Assembly: GCA_023955335.1 (NCBI GenBank)
Contig: JAGSGF010000018.1
Coordinates: 1-52,623, forward strand
DNA length: 52,623 bases
From: Yoonia sp.
GTDB taxonomy: Bacteria > Pseudomonadota > Alphaproteobacteria > Rhodobacterales > Rhodobacteraceae
Direction of reading: 5' to 3'
A model generated the notes under the pieces. That model did no database searches, had not been told where the DNA came from, and saw nothing but the letters and a program-made list of their open reading frames with translations. Positions 9,146-18,207 of the stretch are shown here, piece after piece. The position numbers and the translations under genes were made by a program. The first letter of the stretch is position 1, and each line of letters starts with the position of its first letter.

Positions 9146-9156
9146 GATCACCCCAG

Positions 9157-10557
9157 ATGGAACCGATTGATATTGGATTAGCGGTCTCTGCAGGGATGTT
9201 GGTGCTGGTCATTTTGGGGATGCGTGTGGCGTTTGCCGCAGGCCTCGCGGGTATGATTGGCTTGATCTGGATATTCTGGGCCAAAAAGGGCTACGCCCCC
9301 GACGACTTTGGTTGGGCGTTGACGGTTGCAGTGAAAACCGCAGGCCAAGTCCCACATTCCAAAGTGTCATCCCAAGCATTAAGCCTAATCCCCACATTCA
9401 TCCTGATCGGCTATCTCGCCTATTACGCGGGCCTGACAAGAGCCCTGTTCGAAGCGGCAAAGCGCTGGATCGCCTGGGTACCGGGCGGCTTGGCCGTGTC
9501 GACTGTATTTGCGACTGCGGGCTTTGCGGCCGTATCGGGCGCATCTGTTGCCACGTCTGCCGTCTTCGCCCGCATTGCGATCCCAGAGATGTTGGCGATC
9601 GGCTATGACAAACGCTTTGCAGCTGGCGTTGTGGCAGCCGCAGGCACATTGGCGTCTTTGATCCCACCCTCTGCGATTTTGGTGATCTATGCGATCATTG
9701 TTGAACAAGACGTGGGCAAGCTGTTGCTCGCGGGCTTCCTTCCGGGGCTATTTTCTGCAGTGGTTTATGCGCTTTTGATCGTTGGCATGGCGATGACAAT
9801 CAAAGGGTTCGGCCCTCCGGTAACTGGGTTTACATGGCGGGAACGGTTTGAATCGCTGCCGCCTGCACTGCCGATCGTGTTTGTGGTGCTGACGATCATC
9901 TTGTTCGTCTATAATCCCTTTGGCGGCGACGCATGGGGCACCCCGACCGAGGGCGGTGCTATCGGCGCATTTGTCGTGTTCTTGATTGCACTTTATCGCG
10001 GCATGCGCTGGTCACAGCTTAAAGACGCATTGCTGGAAACAGCCAAGCTAAGCGTGATGATATTCACGATCATTTGGGGCGTATTGGTTTACGTGCGCTT
10101 CTTGGGCTTTGCCAATCTACCAAGCGCATTTTCCGATTGGATCACATCGCTCACGGCATCGCCCATGATGATCCTCGTTTGCATTCTGCTGGCCTATGCG
10201 GTGTTGGGCATGTTCATGGATGCGATTGGAATGTTGTTGCTCACATTGCCCGTGGTCTACCCCGCGGTAATGGCCTTGAACGGGGGTGAAGCCGTCTCCG
10301 CCGCAGAGAGCGCATTTGGCATGTCTGGTCCGATGTGCGCCATCTGGTTTGGGATTTTGGTGGTCAAAATGGCAGAGTTTTGCCTTATCACGCCCCCTAT
10401 CGGGCTGAACTGCTTTGTCGTGGCAGGGGTCTGTGATGACATCAGCGTGCAGGACGTATTCAAAGGTGTGACGCCGTTCTTTATCGCCGATGCGATCACC
10501 ATCGCATTGCTGGTGACCTTCCCGATGATCGTGCTGTGGTTGCCCAGTCAGGTCTAG
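9157..10557 (+). CDS. dctM: TRAP transporter large permease (DctM)
   Basis: A 466-residue DctM subunit with about 12 hydrophobic segments. Family motifs include SGASVATSAVFARIAIPEM, GTLASLIPPSAILVIY and, near the C-terminus, GMFMDAIGMLLLTLPVVYP and LITPPIGLNCFV. It is the Na+-coupled transport subunit of the TRAP system. The last 4 bp overlap the 3' end of the convergent GST gene, and there is no obvious terminator between them, so antisense read-through is possible. Confidence 0.93.
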   Translation: MEPIDIGLAVSAGMLVLVILGMRVAFAAGLAGMIGLIWIFWAKKGYAPDDFGWALTVAVKTAGQVPHSKVSSQALSLIPTFILIGYLAYYAGLTRALFEAAKRWIAWVPGGLAVSTVFATAGFAAVSGASVATSAVFARIAIPEMLAIGYDKRFAAGVVAAAGTLASLIPPSAILVIYAIIVEQDVGKLLLAGFLPGLFSAVVYALLIVGMAMTIKGFGPPVTGFTWRERFESLPPALPIVFVVLTIILFVYNPFGGDAWGTPTEGGAIGAFVVFLIALYRGMRWSQLKDALLETAKLSVMIFTIIWGVLVYVRFLGFANLPSAFSDWITSLTASPMMILVCILLAYAVLGMFMDAIGMLLLTLPVVYPAVMALNGGEAVSAAESAFGMSGPMCAIWFGILVVKMAEFCLITPPIGLNCFVVAGVCDDISVQDVFKGVTPFFIADAITIALLVTFPMIVLWLPSQV

Positions 10558-11207
10558 GCCTGTGGTGGCTTGGCCTTTTCAAGGTATGCATCCATCGCAG
10601 GCTTATATGCGGCCAGTTCATCGGCCACGACCTGAAACCCCTGCAGGCGCGCGTCATAGTCGGCGACAATTTGCGGCCATACAATCGGTAAGCCCAGCGC
10701 ATCCTCGAACGCCTTGATCCATGCGAATGTCACGGCAAAGCCGCAGTCACACAGCCAAAGCTGAGCCGTATCAAGCGGATTAGCTGACAGCAGCAACCCA
10801 AGCGACGACAGATGTTTGGAAATGACTGCTCCCCCTGCCCGAACCACATCAGCGTCGCGGGTCGCAAAGGCAACTTGCGGATACATCGCCCGCACGGCAG
10901 GTTCCAAACGGGTGTCGTGGGACCGACTGAATTCGCGTGCTTTCGCCCGCAGCTTAACGGTGTTGGGCAGCATGGGCACGTCTGGAAAAGCCTCGTCGAG
11001 GTATTCGGCGATCGCCTCGGAATCCGACAGCATAAACCCGTCGTGGATCATCGCAGGCAAATTTCCAGACGGGACAATCGCCCGGTATTCAGCTGACCCG
11101 TATCCACCGGGCGGCGGCAATTGTTCAAACGGAATAGATTTGTGGCGCAGCATGATGCGCAGCTTGGCGCAATAGACCGCAACGGGCACCGAATAAATTG
11201 TCAGCAT
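10554..11207 (-). CDS. glutathione S-transferase family protein
   Basis: A 217-residue cytosolic GST-fold protein. Residues 1-75 form the thioredoxin-like N-terminal domain, with MLTIYSVPVAVYCAKLRIML as first strand and helix, a cis-Pro in SGNLPAM and the glutathione-binding DSEAIAEYLDE. The rest is the helical C-terminal domain. The open frame extends upstream to 11354, but homology begins at 11207 and the extension crosses the terminator of the neighbouring gene, so 11207 is the start. Its substrate is unknown. Confidence 0.85.
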   Translation of the reverse strand: MLTIYSVPVAVYCAKLRIMLRHKSIPFEQLPPPGGYGSAEYRAIVPSGNLPAMIHDGFMLSDSEAIAEYLDEAFPDVPMLPNTVKLRAKAREFSRSHDTRLEPAVRAMYPQVAFATRDADVVRAGGAVISKHLSSLGLLLSANPLDTAQLWLCDCGFAVTFAWIKAFEDALGLPIVWPQIVADYDARLQGFQVVADELAAYKPAMDAYLEKAKPPQA

Positions 11208-11228
11208 GGAACACCTTTTGCAAAAATG

Positions 11229-11260
11229 AAAAAGGCCAACCGCGTGTGGCTGGCCCTTTA
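11229..11260 (-). terminator. rho-independent terminator of the amino-acid binding-protein gene
   Basis: Read on the minus strand, AAAGGGCCAGCC pairs with GGTTGGCCTTT around a short ACACGC loop and is followed by T-rich sequence. It lies about 20 nt beyond the stop of the binding-protein gene and just before the GST start. It should end that transcript and insulate GST. Confidence 0.8.
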
Positions 11261-11281
11261 TGGTTGGTTTGGATTGTTCGC

Positions 11282-12061
11282 TTAATTCGCGTTCAAACCC
11301 CATTTGTCGCCAAGCCCGGCAAAGAAACCTTGCTCCTGCTTGAGCCCGATCCATGTGTTTACATAGTTGATCCAGATCTGATCAGCCTGTGGCAACAGCA
11401 TCGCAACGGGCGTCGGGGACCGACCACCATCAACAGGAACAATCATCAGGTTGTCATACTTAGCCACCAATGTAGCCGCCTCAATGTTGGATGTGATGGA
11501 TGCATCTGCACGGCCTGACAGGACCTCTTGGAAATCACGTGCAGGGGCTTCTACGATACGGTGGGTTGCGTTGGGGAAATACTGCTTTACCTGTGCTTCT
11601 TGCGTGGTGCCCAGTGTCGCGGCAACAGACACGCCCGCAACGTTCAACGCGTCCCAGCTGGTGAAACGGTCTGCATTTTCCTTTAGCGTCAGCGGCACAG
11701 TAACCAGCGCAAAGTAACTGTTGGAATAACCGGCGGCCTTTGCACGTGCAGGCGACACAGAGGCGGACCCTGTGATGTGGTACTGACCAGATGTCACACC
11801 AGCGACCAGCGTCTTCCAATCAGTCGGCACGAATTCAACTTCGACGCCCAAATCAGCAGCCAGCGCGGTCATCACGTCGATGTCATAGCCTTCATAGGCG
11901 TTTGTGGCCACATCACGCATGGTCATCGGGTTCCAGTCGCCAGTTGTGCCGACCTTTAGTACGCCCTCAGAGAGGATTTCGGACAGTGCAGATTGCGCAG
12001 AAGCTTGTACAGCGCCTGTCGCAAAGATGACCGCAGCAGCGGCAATTTTAAAGAATTTCAT
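11282..12061 (-). CDS. amino-acid ABC transporter substrate-binding protein (cyclohexadienyl-dehydratase-like)
   Basis: A 259-residue periplasmic solute-binding protein of the bacterial extracellular family 3. It has a signal peptide ([23 protein letters not shown]), then [27 protein letters not shown] and the paired-lobe arrangement typical of polar amino-acid binders. Some proteins with this exact look are annotated as cyclohexadienyl dehydratase (PheC). The divergent ATPase and permease genes favour a transport role here. The ATG at 12061 matches the signal peptide, while a start at 12076 would add five residues. It is expressed divergently from the ATPase gene and ends in a strong terminator. 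Confidence 0.85.
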   Translation of the reverse strand: MKFFKIAAAAVIFATGAVQASAQSALSEILSEGVLKVGTTGDWNPMTMRDVATNAYEGYDIDVMTALAADLGVEVEFVPTDWKTLVAGVTSGQYHITGSASVSPARAKAAGYSNSYFALVTVPLTLKENADRFTSWDALNVAGVSVAATLGTTQEAQVKQYFPNATHRIVEAPARDFQEVLSGRADASITSNIEAATLVAKYDNLMIVPVDGGRSPTPVAMLLPQADQIWINYVNTWIGLKQEQGFFAGLGDKWGLNAN

Positions 12062-12188
12062 GGGTTTCCCTTCCAATGTATTCGTTAGACATAGGATGCC
12101 ACGCCGGTTTGGAAATGCAAACAGCTTGAGAAAAGTGAATTTCGTTTTATGTCATCACATTACCGAACAAATTAAAGGCGCCTTGCCC

Positions 12189-12923
12189 ATGTCCATCATT
12201 TCAATGCGTAACGTGTCCAAGTTTTTTGACGACTTTCAGGCGCTCAAGGACGTGTCACTTGACGTGGCCGCTGGCGAGCGTGTTGTGGTTTGTGGCCCGT
12301 CTGGGTCGGGGAAATCCACACTAATCCGCTGTATCAACCGACTAGAGGCGCATGAGGTTGGCGAGATTATTGTCGATGGCACCATTCTGACAGATGCCCC
12401 AGCCGACCTTGAAAAAGTCCGCGGTATGGTTGGCATGGTGTTCCAGCAGTTCAACCTGTTTCCCCATCTGACCGTGATGGACAACCTCTGCCTTGGCCCC
12501 CGCCGTGTGCTGGGCCTATCAGACGCTGAGGCCCGCGCGCGTGCGATGTCGCATCTTCAGCGGGTGCAAATCCCGGATCAGGCTGACAAATTCCCGCGGC
12601 AACTTTCGGGCGGCCAACAACAGCGTGTGGCGATTGCGCGTTCCTTGTGCATGGAACCTCGGATTTTACTATTCGACGAGCCGACATCCGCGCTCGACCC
12701 TGAAATGATCGCAGAAGTTCTTGATGTGATGACCGAACTGGCCTCCACGGGTATCACCATGATCGTTGTGACCCACGAGATGGGCTTTGCCCGCCGCGTC
12801 GCCGACCGTATGGTGTTCATGGACAAAGGCGAGATCGTTGAGATTGGCGCGCCTGAAGACGTGTTCAACGCTCCAAAGTCCAAACGGTTTGCCGCGTTCA
12901 TTCAACAAATTTTGAACCATTAG
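12189..12923 (+). CDS. polar amino-acid ABC transporter ATP-binding protein
   Basis: A 244-residue ATPase of the GlnQ/HisP type. It shows Walker [11 protein letters not shown]-loop [12 protein letters not shown], signature [12 protein letters not shown], Walker [14 protein letters not shown] and switch His in VVTHEM. It powers the permease encoded 12 nt downstream. The open frame starts far upstream (11904) through the divergent binding-protein gene; the ATG at 12189 agrees with family length, with AAAGG about 11 nt upstream. The downstream run of permease, MATE, kinase and NagA genes is close enough to be one transcript. Confidence 0.92.
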   Translation: MSIISMRNVSKFFDDFQALKDVSLDVAAGERVVVCGPSGSGKSTLIRCINRLEAHEVGEIIVDGTILTDAPADLEKVRGMVGMVFQQFNLFPHLTVMDNLCLGPRRVLGLSDAEARARAMSHLQRVQIPDQADKFPRQLSGGQQQRVAIARSLCMEPRILLFDEPTSALDPEMIAEVLDVMTELASTGITMIVVTHEMGFARRVADRMVFMDKGEIVEIGAPEDVFNAPKSKRFAAFIQQILNH

Positions 12924-12934
12924 GGGCCACGCAC

Positions 12935-13672
12935 ATGAAACGTTTCCTGATCCTCGCCTCTGCGCTTTTGCTCTTGTCCGGCTGCTCGAACAACTGGGGG
13001 TGGTATGTGGTCGACCCCACGACGAACACTGGCTGGGCCAATTTGAGATTCATGGCCAGCGGGGCCTATTACACAATCATCATGTCGCTGACCGCGATCG
13101 TGATCTCTGTGGTCGTCGGCCTGCTTGTCGCCCTCCCCGGCTTATCGAGCAAACGTGGCTGGCGGATGTTTAACCGGACTTATGTGGAAATCGTGCGCGC
13201 GGTCCCGATCCTTGTGCTGATCTTGTGGGTTTACTATGGCCTCCCTGCGCTGTCTGGCATCACGCTCAACGTGTTCTGGGCAGGTGTGCTCGCCCTCGCA
13301 CTCAGCGATAGCGCATTTCAAGCCGAGATTTTTCGTGCAGGCATCCAATCGATTGCGCGCGGCCAATACGAAGCGGCGCAGTCAATTTCATTGAACTACC
13401 GCGACACAATGCGTTACGTCATCTTGCCCCAAGCGATCCGGCGTATCTTGCCTGCACTGGGCAATCAGCTTGTTTATATGATGAAAATGTCGTCACTTGT
13501 GTCGGTCATCGGGTTGCAAGAACTGACGCGCAAAGCCAATGAACTGGTCGTGTCCGAATACAGACCCTTAGAAATCTATACCGTTCTCGTGCTAGAATAT
13601 CTGGTGCTGATCCTGATCGTATCCGCTGGCGTGCGCTGGCTGGAACGGCGCCTGAAAGCGAGCGACACTTGA
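12935..13672 (+). CDS. polar amino-acid ABC transporter permease with lipobox-like N-terminus
   Basis: A 245-residue permease of the HisMQ/GlnP type with about five membrane segments and the EAA loop EAAQSISLNYRDTMRYVILP that contacts the ATPase. The first 17 residues read as a lipoprotein signal peptide (LLLLSGC, Cys17) before the GWYVV and GAYYTIIMSL segments that start the family domain. Such an N-terminus is unusual for a permease. Only one permease gene is present, so the transporter is probably a homodimer in the membrane. The stop overlaps the MATE start by one base. Confidence 0.9.
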   Translation: MKRFLILASALLLLSGCSNNWGWYVVDPTTNTGWANLRFMASGAYYTIIMSLTAIVISVVVGLLVALPGLSSKRGWRMFNRTYVEIVRAVPILVLILWVYYGLPALSGITLNVFWAGVLALALSDSAFQAEIFRAGIQSIARGQYEAAQSISLNYRDTMRYVILPQAIRRILPALGNQLVYMMKMSSLVSVIGLQELTRKANELVVSEYRPLEIYTVLVLEYLVLILIVSAGVRWLERRLKASDT

Positions 13673-15045
13673 TGCAAAAAGATGACCTGACAACCGGCAC
13701 AATGACCGGTCATTTTCGCGCGCTTGCGATCCCCGCAGCGTTTGGAATGCTATTTGCCACGCTGTATAACGTCGTTGATGTGTATTGGGCGGGGCGGCTG
13801 TCGACCGACGCGCAGGCCGGGCTGGCGATTGGATATCAGGCGTTCTTTATCCTCATGGCCGTTGGCTTTGGCCTGAGTTCCGCGCTCAGTGCGCTGGTCA
13901 GTAACGCCAAGGGCAGCAAGAACGCGACGCAAACACAAACCTTCATCGCCCAAGGGCTGACGTACGGTGTGATCGCGACAGCTGTCTTAATGATCGTCGG
14001 CTGGGTCTTAGGCCCTATGCTGATCACGCTCGTGTCCGAACCGGGCGCATACCGTGATGCGGCGTTGGGTTATTTCCGCTGGCTGATCTTCGCCCTGCCC
14101 GGTTTCTTTCTGGCTTACGGCGGCAACGGCATCTTGCAAGCACATGGCGACAGCCGCAGCATGCAACGCGCCCTCATGGTGGCGTTTTTCGTCAACATCG
14201 GCCTGAACCCACTGCTGATGTTCGGCTTCGCCGGTATCTGGGGCGGCATGGGGTTTAACGGGATCGCAGTCGCAACGGTCATCAGCCAAACCGGTGTCAT
14301 GCTGTTCATTATCTCGCGTATCCTAAAGCTCGATGTGATGCGATCAGTGGCGCGGTCGACGTTCTGGCCATCACAAGACATCTTTGGACAGATCACCGCA
14401 CAACTGATCCCCGCATCGTCGGCTATGATGGTGATGTTCGTGTCAGGGTTTGTGGTGCAATTCGCGCTCAAGGAATTTGGCGGAGCGGCGGTTGCAGCCT
14501 ACGGCGTTGGCCTGCGGATCGAACAGATTTTGTTGCTCCCTGTGCTGGGCATGACGGGGGCGTTGTTGCCGATTGCAGGCCAAAACTTTGGCGCAAAGGA
14601 CTTTGACCGCGTGCGCGCGGCATTGCGGTTCTGCTGGATGACAGGGTTTGCGATGACGGTGGTGGCCACACCTATCTTGTTGTTTGGCGGCGGATGGGCC
14701 ATGTCGCTGTTCTCGGACGATCCAGAGGTAATCCGCATCGGATCAAGCTATCTGCGCGTCGACGCATTCTTGTTCCCGATTTACATGATGCTGTTTTCGA
14801 TCAACTCGCTTTTGCAGGCGCTCAAGAAACCGATCTGGACGCTTTGGATCAGCATTTACCGCCAAGGGTTTGGCGTCGCATTCTTTATCTGGGTATTTAT
14901 CGGCGTGCTGAATTTCAGCGTCTGGGGCGTTTGGCTGGGCATTGCAACCGCCGTGACAAGCGGTTGGGTGCTATCGCTGATCGTTGCAAGCAAAGTCGCC
15001 AAAGACCAAATTGGTGGACTAATACGCAAGCCAAGCAACGGCTGA
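13672..15045 (+). CDS. MATE-family multidrug/toxin efflux transporter
   Basis: A 457-residue MATE exporter with about 12 membrane helices in two repeats, with family elements such as LYNVVDVYWAGRLS near the N-terminus and GMTGALLPIAGQNFGA in the second half. It exchanges cations (H+ or Na+) for organic compounds. ATG 13672 overlaps the permease stop (TGATG); a TTG one codon earlier is less likely. Its place inside an amino-acid ABC and amino-sugar operon hints at export of a metabolite of that pathway, but the substrate is unknown. Confidence 0.9.
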   Translation: MQKDDLTTGTMTGHFRALAIPAAFGMLFATLYNVVDVYWAGRLSTDAQAGLAIGYQAFFILMAVGFGLSSALSALVSNAKGSKNATQTQTFIAQGLTYGVIATAVLMIVGWVLGPMLITLVSEPGAYRDAALGYFRWLIFALPGFFLAYGGNGILQAHGDSRSMQRALMVAFFVNIGLNPLLMFGFAGIWGGMGFNGIAVATVISQTGVMLFIISRILKLDVMRSVARSTFWPSQDIFGQITAQLIPASSAMMVMFVSGFVVQFALKEFGGAAVAAYGVGLRIEQILLLPVLGMTGALLPIAGQNFGAKDFDRVRAALRFCWMTGFAMTVVATPILLFGGGWAMSLFSDDPEVIRIGSSYLRVDAFLFPIYMMLFSINSLLQALKKPIWTLWISIYRQGFGVAFFIWVFIGVLNFSVWGVWLGIATAVTSGWVLSLIVASKVAKDQIGGLIRKPSNG

Positions 15046-15106
15046 TCTAAGGGTGCCAACATCCGATTTATATGTCAGAGTTGGGAAAATTGGAGCGTGA
15101 GCCGTT

Positions 15107-15994
15107 GTGATGACTAACCCAGCAGACACTATCGTCATTGGCGTTGACGGCGGCGGCTCTGGCTGCCGCGTTCTGCTGGGGACAGCCGCGGCCGGACCGC
15201 TTGGCAGCGCCACAGGTGGGCCCGCGAATTTCACATCTGATCCTATCGGGGCCATTGCCACCATCATAGCCTCCGTGCAAAATGCCGCCAAAGATGCAGG
15301 CATTCCAAACGAGGCGTTAGCAGGCGCGGTCGCCCATGTCGGCGTTGCGGGCGCTATGACAGCATCCGACAGCGCACGCGTTGCGGCTGCCCTGCCCTAT
15401 GGCGATGTCGTTGTGACCGATGACCGCCCAACAGCGGTCATCGGTGCGTTGGGCAAACATGACGGGTATTTACTGGCCGTTGGAACCGGAACAATCACAG
15501 CTGCAAGTGTCAACGGAGCGCTGAAGTTTGTCGGCGGATGGGGTTTTCAGCTGTCGGATCACGCATCTGGCGCATGGCTAGGCCGCATGACGCTTGAACA
15601 GATATTACTTTGCCACGATGGCTTGGCGGGTCACACGCCGTTAACCCACAAGGTCTTTGCGACATTTGACCATGACCCCACTGCAATTGTGACATTCGCG
15701 AACCGCGCCAAACCTGCAGATTACGCAGCACTGGCACCAGACATTGTCGCACAGGCAGCGTCAGGCGACCCGTGGGCCCAAGAGATTATGGCGAAGGGTG
15801 CCAAATACCTGACCAGCGCTTTGTCGAAACTGGGGTTTCAATCGGGTGACCCGTTGTGTTTGTCCGGCGGCATTGGCCCGTTCTATGCTGATTTCTTCTC
15901 TGCGGGTGTCATACAAGCGCGTGTCGATCCAAAAGGCAGTGCCGTCGACGGCGCGTTCCAACTCGCGCAGGCGCAAACAAAGACGGTGACATGA
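15107..15994 (+). CDS. BadF/BadG-type ATPase, probable N-acetylglucosamine (amino-sugar) kinase
   Basis: A 295-residue protein of the actin/hexokinase-fold BadF/BadG/BcrA/BcrD family. The phosphate-1 motif is IGVDGGGSGCRVLL, with VGTGTITAA as second phosphate loop, GGWGFQLSDHASGAWLG typical of GlcNAc kinases, and LCLSGGIGPFYADFF as adenosine motif. The gene overlaps nagA by 4 bp (ATGA), which strongly suggests that it phosphorylates GlcNAc or a related sugar to supply NagA. The start is GTG 15107 or ATG 15110; GGAG at 15092 fits the GTG slightly better. Confidence 0.82.
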   Translation: MMTNPADTIVIGVDGGGSGCRVLLGTAAAGPLGSATGGPANFTSDPIGAIATIIASVQNAAKDAGIPNEALAGAVAHVGVAGAMTASDSARVAAALPYGDVVVTDDRPTAVIGALGKHDGYLLAVGTGTITAASVNGALKFVGGWGFQLSDHASGAWLGRMTLEQILLCHDGLAGHTPLTHKVFATFDHDPTAIVTFANRAKPADYAALAPDIVAQAASGDPWAQEIMAKGAKYLTSALSKLGFQSGDPLCLSGGIGPFYADFFSAGVIQARVDPKGSAVDGAFQLAQAQTKTVT

Positions 15995-17157
15995 GCAGCA
16001 TCACAACAGCCTTTATCGGCGCGCAAATCCATGATGGCCGTGACTTAAGGGATGACCATGCGCTCGTTGCGCACTCTGGTGGTAGTTTCACCGTACAACC
16101 GCAAAACACTCTGCCAGATGGCTGCCCCGCCATAACATTGGACGGCGGCCTGATCGCACCACATTTTGTCGACCTACAGGTCAACGGTGGGGGGGGCGTG
16201 ATGTTCAACGATGACCAATCGGTTGATGCATTGCGCATCATAGCCGCCGCGCATGCGGCCACAGGCACGGGGGCGTTTTTGCCCACATTAATCACAGACA
16301 CACCCGACCGAACTCGCGCCGCGATAGACGCCGTTGAGCAGGCATTGGCGGAAGATGTGACCGGCATTGTCGGCATCCATCTTGAAGGGCCGCATCTGTC
16401 TATCGCCCGCAAAGGTGCGCATGACCCCGACCTAATCCGCCCCATGGGTGACGATGATCTTGCGGTTCTGCTGCGCGCCGCTGAGCGCATTGCGAACGTG
16501 ATGGTCACTGTTGCACCCGAGACGACAACGAACACCCAGATCGCAGCCATGTCGGACGCTGGGATTGTGGTGTCTTTGGGCCATACCGACGCACCAGCTG
16601 CGATTTGCCATGCAGCGTTTGATGCAGGCGCACGCTGCGTGACGCATCTGTTTAACGCGATGAGCCAATTGACCAGCCGTGAACCTGGATTGGTTGGGGC
16701 CACCTTGGAACGGGGCGATGTCTATGCGGGGCTTATAGCGGACGGCATCCATGTGCATCCTGACGTGATGCGCATTGCTTTGGCTGCAAAACCCCAATCA
16801 GATCGCATTTTCCTCGTGACTGATGCGATGGCAACGGTTGGGTCAGATCAGGACAACTTTACGCTCAACGGTCGCACGATTTACCGGCATGATCAGCGCC
16901 TGACATTGGCCGACGGAACACTTGCCGGAGCCGATCTAACACTGCCGCAGGCCCTATCGGTGATGACGCAAGACGTTGGGGACAATCTTGCAGGGGCAAT
17001 TGTGCGCGCGACGACGACACCTGCAAGTCTGTTGCGTGATCCCAAGGGCGTTGGCCGGATTGCTGATGCGGCGTGTGGTGCGGTATATTTCCGCGATGGT
17101 ATGTCTCGATCCATCCCAATCGACATTAGAACGCTCGAGCCTGACCTTTGGAGTTGA
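15991..17157 (+). CDS. nagA: N-acetylglucosamine-6-phosphate deacetylase
   Basis: A 388-residue amidohydrolase that removes acetate from GlcNAc-6-phosphate. NagA landmarks are HFVDLQVNGGGG, the metal Glu in GIHLEGPHLS, the His motifs SLGHTDA and CVTHLFNAM, the substrate segment GLIADGIHVHPD, and the catalytic Asp in FLVTDAMATVG. The length is normal. The 4-bp overlap with the upstream kinase and the 4-nt gap to the downstream Rieske gene put all three in one operon. No NagB deaminase or GlcNAc transporter is visible in the window, so the pathway is completed elsewhere. Confidence 0.92.
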   Translation: MSSITTAFIGAQIHDGRDLRDDHALVAHSGGSFTVQPQNTLPDGCPAITLDGGLIAPHFVDLQVNGGGGVMFNDDQSVDALRIIAAAHAATGTGAFLPTLITDTPDRTRAAIDAVEQALAEDVTGIVGIHLEGPHLSIARKGAHDPDLIRPMGDDDLAVLLRAAERIANVMVTVAPETTTNTQIAAMSDAGIVVSLGHTDAPAAICHAAFDAGARCVTHLFNAMSQLTSREPGLVGATLERGDVYAGLIADGIHVHPDVMRIALAAKPQSDRIFLVTDAMATVGSDQDNFTLNGRTIYRHDQRLTLADGTLAGADLTLPQALSVMTQDVGDNLAGAIVRATTTPASLLRDPKGVGRIADAACGAVYFRDGMSRSIPIDIRTLEPDLWS

Positions 17158-17161
17158 ACAG

Positions 17162-18202
17162 ATGTTTTTGAAAAACGCTTGGTACGTGGCCGCATGGGAT
17201 CATGAAGTCACTCACAATCTGCAACAGGTTCTCGTTTTGGGCGAGAAAGTTTGCATATTTCGCACAGCATCTGGCGAAATTACAGCCTTAGAGGATGCAT
17301 GTCCGCACCGCAAACTGCCGCTGTCTAAAGGCCGGATCAAAGGTGACACTGTCGAATGCGGCTATCACGGGCTTACATTTGATTGCGCTGGGCAATGTGT
17401 CTGGGCACCCGGAACAGGGCGCATTCCGTCAAACGCATCGGTGCACGCCTATCCCTTGTTCGAGAAATACGGGCTGGTGTGGATATGGATGGGCAATCCC
17501 GCATTGGCCGACCCACGCGATATTTTCGACATTGAGAACTACGGTGATCCAGCATGGGGCATCAACCGCGGCGACGCGATGGATCTCGATTGCGATTACC
17601 TTTTGATGTGCGACAACCTGTTGGACCCGACCCATGTCGCATGGGTGCACCAAAGCAGCTTTGCCACAGCCGCAACAAAGGACACGCCTTTGCGGATCAC
17701 AAAAACCGATAACGGCGTCATCGTGCATCGCTGGATGATGGACCACGACCCCGCGCCGTTTTACAAAAAGGTTGTGGAATTTGAGGGCAACTGCGACCGC
17801 CTTCAGCATTACGAAGTCCGCTACCCGTCACACGCATTGATCAAGGCGGTGTTTACCCCTGCGGGTACCGGCGGGCCGGACGGGCCATTGCATAAAAACA
17901 CGTTTGTCATGGACAGCTATAACTTTATGACGCCGACAACCGCAGGCAAAACGCGGTACTACTGGTTCCAACTGCGCAATATCCGCCCCGATGATGACGC
18001 CCTGTCCAAGATGATGACAGAAGACGTCCAGCATGCGTTTGAAGAGGACCGCGATGTGCTTAACGCCGTGCAAATTGGCATGGCAAACAAAACATCCCCG
18101 CATATTGATCTGCCCATCGACGGCGGACAGTTGCGGTTTCGCCGGCAACTGCAAGCGATGATCAACGAAGAACAGCAAGTCGACCGGCAGATGGCGAAAT
18201 AA
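17162..18202 (+). CDS. Rieske non-haem iron oxygenase, VanA-like
   Basis: A 346-residue aromatic-ring-hydroxylating or O-demethylating oxygenase alpha subunit. The Rieske [2Fe-2S] ligands are C47-x-H49 and C66-x2-H69 (CPHRKLPLS, ECGYHG). The mononuclear iron site is around DNLLDPTHVAWVH, which is characteristic of the vanillate demethylase/VanA group. No reductase (VanB) gene is adjacent, so it must borrow one. The longer open frame from 16976 lies inside nagA; ATG 17162 is the family start. Its position four bases after nagA is unexplained. The substrate may be a small aromatic or an N- or O-methylated compound. Confidence 0.88.
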   Translation: MFLKNAWYVAAWDHEVTHNLQQVLVLGEKVCIFRTASGEITALEDACPHRKLPLSKGRIKGDTVECGYHGLTFDCAGQCVWAPGTGRIPSNASVHAYPLFEKYGLVWIWMGNPALADPRDIFDIENYGDPAWGINRGDAMDLDCDYLLMCDNLLDPTHVAWVHQSSFATAATKDTPLRITKTDNGVIVHRWMMDHDPAPFYKKVVEFEGNCDRLQHYEVRYPSHALIKAVFTPAGTGGPDGPLHKNTFVMDSYNFMTPTTAGKTRYYWFQLRNIRPDDDALSKMMTEDVQHAFEEDRDVLNAVQIGMANKTSPHIDLPIDGGQLRFRRQLQAMINEEQQVDRQMAK

Positions 18203-18207
18203 CAGCG

